A stretch of DNA of 8,773 nucleotides from an uncultured Ilumatobacter sp. Lineage in GTDB: Bacteria; Actinomycetota; Acidimicrobiia; Acidimicrobiales; Ilumatobacteraceae. This document shows, piece after piece, positions 1 to 5,214 of this stretch; the first letter of the stretch is position 1; every line of letters begins with the position of its first letter. The notes under the pieces are model-generated. The model saw only the letters and a program-made list of their open reading frames with translations. It searched no databases and was not told the origin of the DNA. Both the position numbers and the translations under genes were made by a program. Location: contig CALICC010000107.1 in the NCBI GenBank assembly GCA_938049325.1, positions 1 to 8,773 of the forward strand. The letters run 5' to 3'.

Positions 1-1264
1 GCACCCGGGAACTCACGAGCCGGCGGGGCCCGAAGACTTCGCACCGCTGTTCCCGATGGCGCTGATCGAGCAGGAAGTGTCGACCGAGCGCTACATCGAC
101 ATCCCGGGTGAAGTACTCGACGTGTACAAGATCTGGCGGCCAAGCCCGTTGTTTCGTGCCAAGCGGCTCGAAGAGATGCTCGATACCCCGGCGCGCATCT
201 ACTACAAGTACGAAGGCGTGAGCCCGGCCGGGTCGCACAAGCCGAACACGTCGGTGCCCCAGGCGTACTACAACCACCAAGAGGGCATCACGAAGCTCAC
301 CACCGAGACCGGTGCGGGCCAATGGGGGAGCGCATTGGCGTTCGCCACAGCTCAGTACGGCATGGAGTGCGAGGTGTGGCAGGTGGCCGCGTCGTACAAG
401 GCCAAGCCGGGTCGCAAGACGATGATGGAGATCTGGGGAGCCACGCTGCACTCGTCGCCGTCGGAACTCACCGAGTTCGGTCGGGCGCTCCTCGCGGAGG
501 ATCCCGACCACAACGGATCACTCGGAATCGCCATCTCGGAAGCTGTTGCGATGTGCGTCGAGGACCCGAACGCTCGCTATGCGCTCGGCTCGGTGCTCAA
601 TCACGTGCTGATGCATCAGACGATCATCGGTGAAGAGGCCCTGTTGCAGTTGGCGAAGGTCGAGGAAGTCCCCGATGTGCTCGTCGGATGCACCGGTGGC
701 GGTTCGAACTTCGGTGGTCTGTCGTTCCCGTTCCTGCGCGAAAAGCTCGCCGGCAACATGAACCCGACCATTCGCTGCGTCGAGCCGGCTGCGTGTCCGA
801 CGCTCACCAAGGGCGAGTACCGCTACGACTTCGGTGACTCGGCGGGCATGACGCCGTTGATGAAGATGCACACGCTCGGCCACAGCTTCGTTCCGGAGCC
901 GATCCACGCCGGCGGGTTGCGCTATCACGGCATGGCGCCGCTCGTGTCACACCTGTATGAAGAGGGCCTCGTCGAGGCGATCGCGATCCCGCAGACCGAG
1001 TGCTTCGATGCCGCGATCAAGTTCGCCAAGATGGAAGGCATCGTGCCCGCTCCCGAGCCCACGCACGCCATCGCTGCAGCGATTCGTGAAGCGCTCGCGT
1101 GCAAGGAGAGCGGCGAGGAGAAGGTGATCCTCACCGCGCTGTGCGGCCACGGTCACCTCGACCTCACCAGCTACGACAAGTACCTCTCGGGTGAGATGGT
1201 CGACTACGACCTGCCCGACGCAGACATCGCCGAAGCGATGAAGACTGTTCCCGTCATGGGCTGA
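1..1264 (+). CDS. trpB: Tryptophan synthase beta chain, TrpB2 type (5' partial)
   Basis: This PLP enzyme family condenses indole with L-serine to tryptophan in the cytoplasm. Numbering from the ATG at 56, the motif GSHKPNTS (59-66) carries the Schiff-base lysine K62. ETGAGQWG (84-91) carries the catalytic glutamate E84, GCTGGGSNFGG (211-221) is the phosphate-binding glycine loop, and CGHGHLDL (363-370) is the C-terminal cofactor region. The early SPAGSHKPN context and the long N-terminus are typical of TrpB2 rather than the TrpA-partnered TrpB1. The frame is open from base 2, and the 18 residues before the ATG (HPGTHEP...FAPLFP) match the conserved N-terminal region of TrpB2. The ATG at 56 is therefore internal and the true start lies left of the window. 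No trpA is visible nearby, which fits a stand-alone enzyme using free indole or acting in serine/indole salvage; that role is inferred. The TGA at 1262-1264 is 4 bp from the stop of the convergent lipoprotein gene. Confidence 0.95.
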   Translation, partial: HPGTHEPAGPEDFAPLFPMALIEQEVSTERYIDIPGEVLDVYKIWRPSPLFRAKRLEEMLDTPARIYYKYEGVSPAGSHKPNTSVPQAYYNHQEGITKLTTETGAGQWGSALAFATAQYGMECEVWQVAASYKAKPGRKTMMEIWGATLHSSPSELTEFGRALLAEDPDHNGSLGIAISEAVAMCVEDPNARYALGSVLNHVLMHQTIIGEEALLQLAKVEEVPDVLVGCTGGGSNFGGLSFPFLREKLAGNMNPTIRCVEPAACPTLTKGEYRYDFGDSAGMTPLMKMHTLGHSFVPEPIHAGGLRYHGMAPLVSHLYEEGLVEAIAIPQTECFDAAIKFAKMEGIVPAPEPTHAIAAAIREALACKESGEEKVILTALCGHGHLDLTSYDKYLSGEMVDYDLPDADIAEAMKTVPVMG

Positions 1265-1268
1265 GCCG

Positions 1269-2498
1269 TTACGCCGGAGCGATCTCGAAGCTGATCAGAT
1301 GCGACGAGCGCTGCGAGATGAGAAGGAGTCGCTCGGCGGTCCAGCTGATTTCGTTCCCGAACCCAAATCCCGAGATGGAGACCACGCCGTCGATCTCGAG
1401 ATCGTCGAAGTCGCGAGAGGAGACGAGAGTTTCGACTTCGTCTTCGAGGGCGCGTCCGTCTTCGATGGGAAGCGCGATGACTTCGGGCATTCCGCCGGGC
1501 GCAGTGACGGCGAATGCGATCGAACTGCCGTCTGGTGAGAAACCTGCGCCGCTGACGAGGAAGCCGTCCTCGAGATCGGGTTCAACAATCCGGTCGCGGC
1601 CGCTCTCGAGGTCGATGAGCGAGTATCGAGCGTCGGGGTCCCCTCGATTGTTGGGCTCGGCGACGAGCACCATGTCCGTCGTGACGTCGGCGATCACCGC
1701 CTGCTCGAGATCGGTATCGACCTCGACGATCTCGTCGTTGGCGAAGTCGATCACGAAGATCGTCCGCCCGAATTCGTCCGGATCGAACGCCTCCACGATC
1801 CACCGTTCGTCGTCGATCTTGCGAGTCGAACCGGTCGGGAAAACGCCACGAGGAAGATCGAGGGAGCCCACCTGTTCGGCATCGTCGGCGTTTCGGCCGT
1901 CGTCGTCGAGGCGAAACAACTCGAAGTCGTCGTCGCGGCCTTGCTCGAAACGCGACCGGAAGAAGTGCACGGCACCGTCGGGACCAACAAAGGGAGTCAG
2001 ATCGATCAGAGCGTCGTCATCGGTTTCGTCGAGCAACCTGCCGTCGACTCGGTCGTCGGTACGCACATCGAGGTCAAGTGTTGCCGTGTCGACCTCAACG
2101 ATGTCGGTGTCGTCGAAGAATCGGGTGTAGCTCGCAGTGAAATAGAGCGTTGTCGCGTCGTCGGACCACGTGATGCTGAGTTCGTCGATCGACGTGTCGA
2201 CCTCGGCGCACTCGGCGCTGCGTTCGTCGATGGCTTGCACGCAGATTTCGCCATTGCCGCCGAATGCCAGCAATGAGCCGTCGGGCGACACCGAGGCGGA
2301 GCGAAGGAACGTGTTGATTTCCCTGAACTGGCCCTCGCCGACCTCGATGTTGTCGAGCGACCAATTGGGGGCGTCGTCGGTCGAGCATGATGCGAGCACC
2401 ACCGCAGTGGCGAGGACCAGCGCGTAGGAGAAGCGGTCGCGAGGTCGCGGGCTGCTGAGCATCGCATCAGGATGGCACCGTGGTGCGACCGGCACCAT
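1269..2498 (-). CDS. Putative lipoprotein with TolB/PD40-like beta-propeller
   Basis: A 409-residue predicted lipoprotein of unknown function. A basic stretch and a hydrophobic segment (residues about 24-36) lead into the lipobox LASC, with the lipidated cysteine at 38. The mature part is strongly acidic and carries repeats of the WD40-like/PD40 type: SVSPDGSLLAFGG (69-81), ITWSDDATTLYFTA (109-122), GFSPDGSSIAFAV (319-331) and a degenerate ISWTAERLLLIS (384-395). These indicate a beta-propeller like that of TolB and related envelope proteins. The start at 2498 is chosen because AAGGAG lies 10 nt upstream; the internal ATG at 2462 would also leave a complete signal peptide but has no visible ribosome binding site. 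The frame stays open upstream to 3416, but that part is antisense to the endonuclease-family gene and is not credible coding. The gene diverges from that neighbour and converges on trpB. No catalytic residues are recognised; it is probably a membrane-anchored binding or scaffold protein. Confidence 0.85.
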   Translation of the reverse strand: MVPVAPRCHPDAMLSSPRPRDRFSYALVLATAVVLASCSTDDAPNWSLDNIEVGEGQFREINTFLRSASVSPDGSLLAFGGNGEICVQAIDERSAECAEVDTSIDELSITWSDDATTLYFTASYTRFFDDTDIVEVDTATLDLDVRTDDRVDGRLLDETDDDALIDLTPFVGPDGAVHFFRSRFEQGRDDDFELFRLDDDGRNADDAEQVGSLDLPRGVFPTGSTRKIDDERWIVEAFDPDEFGRTIFVIDFANDEIVEVDTDLEQAVIADVTTDMVLVAEPNNRGDPDARYSLIDLESGRDRIVEPDLEDGFLVSGAGFSPDGSSIAFAVTAPGGMPEVIALPIEDGRALEDEVETLVSSRDFDDLEIDGVVSISGFGFGNEISWTAERLLLISQRSSHLISFEIAPA

Positions 2499-2508
2499 GG
2501 GGACAACT

Positions 2509-2514
2509 CTCCTT
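2509..2514 (-). promoter_or_regulatory. Shine-Dalgarno site of the propeller lipoprotein
   Basis: On the minus strand this reads AAGGAG, ending 10 nt before the ATG at 2498-2496. It decides the start codon over the internal ATG at 2462-2460, whose upstream bases contain no purine-rich site. Confidence 0.6.
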
Positions 2515-2570
2515 GCGGTCGGCGACGAATATTCGGCGGCACGCTCGATGCGAACGCGCGATCGTGGTGA

Positions 2571-3563
2571 ATGACCGAATTGCGGATCGCCACGTTCAAC
2601 CTGGAGAACTGGGACGAGACGGATCCCGGCGATCGGCCGTCGCTCGACGAGCGGATTGCGCTGACGCGTCCGCAGATCAAGCGACTCCGAGCCGGCATCG
2701 TGTGCTTCCAAGAAGTCAACGGGCAAGAGCGCGATGGCGAACCGCGAGGTCTCGCCGCGCTCGAGGCGTTGCTCGCCGACACGAACTTGGCCGATGCTGA
2801 ATTGGTCAGCACGCGAACCCAAGCCGGTGAGGTGTACAACGAACGCAACCTGGTGGTTGCCTCGCTCTTTCCGATCGTCAGCTCGAGGCAGATCAGAAAC
2901 GAGCTCGTGGCGCCGCCGCGATATCAGCGCCTCACTGCGGACCCGGCGGACGACGACGCGGTCGTCATTGGCGTGGAGCGGCCGATCCAGCACGTCGTGA
3001 TCGACATCGGCGAAGACCAGATGCAGACCGAACTCCTGCACGTGATCAACGTGCATCTGAAGTCGAAGCTGCCCACCAACGTGCCCGGCCAGAAGGTCGA
3101 CAACTTCACGTGGAAGACGGCGTCGGGTTGGGCGGAAGGGTTCTTTCTGTCGTCGCTCAAGCGGATGTCGCAGGCGCTGGAGGTGCGGTGGCTCGTCGAT
3201 CAGATCCTCGACGACGACCCCGACGCGTGGATCGTCGTGGCCGGCGACTTCAATGCCGAGCCGTCGGAGGTGCCGGTCCTCGCGATTCGTGGTGATGTGG
3301 AGTCGACCGGCAACGGCGACCTCGCCGGGCGGGTTCTCATCCCGATCGAACAGACGATTCCCGAGCCGTCGCGGTTCACGCTGCTGTACCAGGGGCGAGG
3401 CGAGATGATCGACCACATGCTGGTCACGCGCGGAATGCTCGGTAGCTATCGCGGGTCAGAGATCCACAACGAGATCTTGCACGACGAGTCGCTCGCCTTC
3501 GCTGTTGACCGCAAGTTCCCCGAGTCGGACCATGCGCCCATGGTTGCCTCGTTCGTCATCTGA
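2571..3563 (+). CDS. Endonuclease/exonuclease/phosphatase family protein
   Basis: A 330-residue member of the metal-dependent EEP superfamily, which cleaves phosphodiester or phosphomonoester bonds in substrates ranging from DNA to inositol phosphates and sphingomyelin. The canonical order of motifs is complete: TFNLEN (8-13, N10), CFQEVN (45-50, metal ligand E48), INVHLKSK (159-166, H162), VAGDFNAEP (223-231, D226 and N228), IDHMLV (280-285, D281 and H282) and SDHAP (319-323, D320 and H321). The active site therefore looks intact. There is no signal peptide or membrane segment, so it is expected to be cytoplasmic. The ATG follows an in-frame TGA directly (2568-2570), making it the first possible start; no good Shine-Dalgarno precedes it. 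It is divergent from the propeller lipoprotein and convergent with the YgjV-GNAT gene, 17 bp away. The substrate cannot be read from the sequence; similar stand-alone proteins are usually annotated only at family level. Confidence 0.92.
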   Translation: MTELRIATFNLENWDETDPGDRPSLDERIALTRPQIKRLRAGIVCFQEVNGQERDGEPRGLAALEALLADTNLADAELVSTRTQAGEVYNERNLVVASLFPIVSSRQIRNELVAPPRYQRLTADPADDDAVVIGVERPIQHVVIDIGEDQMQTELLHVINVHLKSKLPTNVPGQKVDNFTWKTASGWAEGFFLSSLKRMSQALEVRWLVDQILDDDPDAWIVVAGDFNAEPSEVPVLAIRGDVESTGNGDLAGRVLIPIEQTIPEPSRFTLLYQGRGEMIDHMLVTRGMLGSYRGSEIHNEILHDESLAFAVDRKFPESDHAPMVASFVI

Positions 3564-3580
3564 CCCGAACGGCGTCGGCG

Positions 3581-4219
3581 TCAGAGGACGAGCTCGTACG
3601 CCGTGCCGTCGTCGCTGGACGGCGCAAATCCGACGCTGCGGAGATAGCGCTCGTGGTCCGCCGCCCCCGGGTCGGCAACCAAGCGACGAAGGCCGGCGTC
3701 GCGGAAGACGGAGGAACCATGGCCAAACAGCCACTTTCCGAGCCGGGAGTCGCGATGCTCGCGCAGTACGTAGTCGAGGTCGATCACGAGCGTTTCGCCC
3801 TGGCGACGCCCGATCAACACGCCGGCGGGCAAACCATCGCGCGTGAGGAGCAGGCTCATCACGCCGTCGGTGGGCGGCATGAAGAACCCGGGCTGAAACC
3901 TGCCGATGTCGTCGGCGTGGTACTCGATGAAGTCGACGAGGAAGGGGGAGTCGGGGCGGATGTGCGACACCCCGAGGTCGCCGCGATCCGACGGCCGGAC
4001 GAGGAATTCGCGTCGGAGGAACCACAAGTTGATCGCCGCGATGGACGTGTTGGTGATGATGATGGGCACCGAGCCGATCATCCATCCGTACGCGAGGAAG
4101 GTCACCGATCCGCACAGCGAGATGATCCGCAGTCGGACGATCGATCGCATGGTGAGCGCGAGGACGACGAGCGCCGACGCGACGTACCCGATGATCTCGG
4201 TGCTGATCGCCGCGATCAC
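3581..4219 (-). CDS. YgjV-like membrane domain fused to GNAT-like domain
   Basis: A 212-residue protein with two parts. Residues about 5-70 hold three hydrophobic segments (about 7-24, 31-49 and 51-68), with the pattern LRIISLCGSVTFLAYG and later ITNTSIAAINLWFL, which resembles the small YgjV inner-membrane family. Residues about 95-212 look like a GNAT acetyltransferase fold: a strand VIDLDYV (145-151), then a basic loop REHRDSRLGKWLF (153-165) in the position of the acetyl-CoA pyrophosphate-binding motif, and a late RYLRSVGF (191-198) equivalent to the Y-x-x-x-GF end of GNAT domains. The likely role is membrane-anchored acyl transfer with an unknown acceptor; this is inference. Translation starts at GTG (4219-4217), overlapping the EamA stop codon by 4 bp, with GTGGAG 8 nt upstream. 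This indicates coupling with the transporter gene. It ends 17 bp from the convergent endonuclease-family gene, with no clear terminator between them. Confidence 0.85.
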   Translation of the reverse strand: MIAAISTEIIGYVASALVVLALTMRSIVRLRIISLCGSVTFLAYGWMIGSVPIIITNTSIAAINLWFLRREFLVRPSDRGDLGVSHIRPDSPFLVDFIEYHADDIGRFQPGFFMPPTDGVMSLLLTRDGLPAGVLIGRRQGETLVIDLDYVLREHRDSRLGKWLFGHGSSVFRDAGLRRLVADPGAADHERYLRSVGFAPSSDDGTAYELVL

Positions 4220-5145
4220 GTCGCCGGCTCCACCCGCAATCGATCGGCCTTCGACTCGGCTGCCTGGCGGCGGACGATCATTGTCAGCGCGCCGATCACC
4301 ACCGCCATCGCGATGGCTTGGCGAACCACGAGTGATTCATCGAGGAAGGCCCAGGCGATGAGCGCGGAGAACACCGGGATCAGCAGCGTGAAGGTGGAAC
4401 CGACCCAGAGCGGGATCCGTACCAGCGACCAGTTCATGAGCACGTGTCCGATGATGCCCGACCCGACCGCCATGGCGACGAGGAGCGCCCAGTTCTTGGC
4501 GGACGGCAGCGACATGTCTTGGCCGAATGCGAACCCGAGCGGTGTGACGATGATGGCGGTCCACAGCGCGGTGCCGGCGGTGAACTCGGTGGGGGTGACC
4601 GCGCCTTTCGATCGTTTCGACGCGATGAAGTAGGCACTCCAGGAGAACATGGCGCCGAGGGCGAGGAGGTCGCCCTTGATGTTGCTGACGTCGTTGGTCG
4701 ACGTGGTGGTGACGACGATGATCACACCAGCGAGGGCGACGAGCGACCACAACGCGTCGCGTGCTCGGATCTTCTCGCCGAAGAACCTCGCGGCGATGAC
4801 ACCGACGAGGATCGGTTGGAGCGAGCCGATGATCGTGGCGTTGACGATGCTCGTCTCCTTCACCGCGGAGAAGAAGAGGGCGATGTCGGCGCCGAGTGCG
4901 ATGCCGCCGAACGCGGTCGATCTGACGCTGTGCCACGTGAACGCGGCGCCGCGGAGACGCATCCAGACGATGAGCGCGAGGCTGAACATCCAGAAGCGGT
5001 AGGTGCCGATGGCGAGCCCGCCCATCTCGATGCCCTTGGCGAGCACCGTGCCCGTCGACCACGCACACACGGCAATGGCGGCGCCGACGAGCCCGGCGGA
5101 CGTGTCACGCGCATCAGCGGTCGTCGCGGTTGCCGTTGTCGTCAC
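4216..5145 (-). CDS. EamA/DMT-superfamily transporter
   Basis: A 309-residue polytopic membrane protein of the drug/metabolite transporter superfamily, whose members typically export amino acids, metabolites or toxic compounds. After a short Thr/Ala-rich N-terminus there are about ten hydrophobic segments arranged as two EamA repeats: roughly residues 18-145, with the hallmark ATIIGSLQPILVGVIAARFF and a following GEKI loop, and 155-292, with the equivalent GSTFTLLIPVFSALIAWAFL then DES. The internal duplication and length match the family. Substrate specificity cannot be predicted. The start is GTG at 5145-5143; there is no Shine-Dalgarno, but a TAGGTT element lies 6 nt upstream, suggesting a leaderless mRNA. 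The gene overlaps the downstream YgjV-GNAT gene by 4 bp and is probably the first gene of that two-gene operon. The 69-bp gap to the upstream secreted-protein gene holds this promoter and a possible terminator hairpin. Confidence 0.93.
   Translation of the reverse strand: MTTTATATTADARDTSAGLVGAAIAVCAWSTGTVLAKGIEMGGLAIGTYRFWMFSLALIVWMRLRGAAFTWHSVRSTAFGGIALGADIALFFSAVKETSIVNATIIGSLQPILVGVIAARFFGEKIRARDALWSLVALAGVIIVVTTTSTNDVSNIKGDLLALGAMFSWSAYFIASKRSKGAVTPTEFTAGTALWTAIIVTPLGFAFGQDMSLPSAKNWALLVAMAVGSGIIGHVLMNWSLVRIPLWVGSTFTLLIPVFSALIAWAFLDESLVVRQAIAMAVVIGALTMIVRRQAAESKADRLRVEPAT
4228..4233 (-). promoter_or_regulatory. Shine-Dalgarno site of the YgjV-GNAT gene
   Basis: On the minus strand this reads GTGGAG, 8 nt before the GTG start, and lies inside the end of the EamA coding sequence. 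With the 4-bp GTGA overlap it supports translation of the second gene from a shared transcript. Confidence 0.5.
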
Positions 5146-5180
5146 CGGCGCAACCTACTGCTGATCACCCACGAATCGGG
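5146..5180 (-). promoter_or_regulatory. Candidate leaderless promoter of the EamA gene
   Basis: Read on the minus strand: CCCGAT (5180-5175), 17 bp, TAGGTT (5157-5152), 6 bp, then the GTG start at 5145. TAGGTT fits the actinobacterial -10 pattern TAnnnT, and 6 bp places the expected transcription start at or next to the first codon, which explains the missing ribosome binding site. CCCGAT is not a standard -35 box. It is noted because the same hexamer sits at the same spacing in front of the gene at 8134. Confidence 0.5.
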
Positions 5181-5189
5181 TACGGCACA

Positions 5190-5207
5190 CGCGCCGCGAT
5201 CGGCGCG
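5190..5207 (-). terminator. Possible hairpin terminator of the secreted repeat-protein gene
   Basis: A 7-bp perfect GC stem (CGCGCCG, loop CGAT, CGGCGCG) lies 7 nt beyond the stop codon of the secreted protein. No T-tract follows on the minus strand, so this is a weak case for intrinsic termination. The position between that stop and the EamA promoter is what makes it plausible. Confidence 0.3.
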
Positions 5208-5214
5208 CGCGACG

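Noticed and set aside
2499..3416. Upstream extension of the minus-strand lipoprotein frame to a 715-residue protein
   Set aside because: The extra 306 residues are antisense to the endonuclease-family gene with all its motifs, and they precede a perfect signal peptide and lipobox that must be N-terminal.
3653..4633. Plus-strand open frame of 326 codons
   Set aside because: It runs opposite the YgjV-GNAT and EamA genes, has no recognisable domain and a low-complexity Arg/Asp/Glu-rich composition typical of antisense frames in high-GC DNA.
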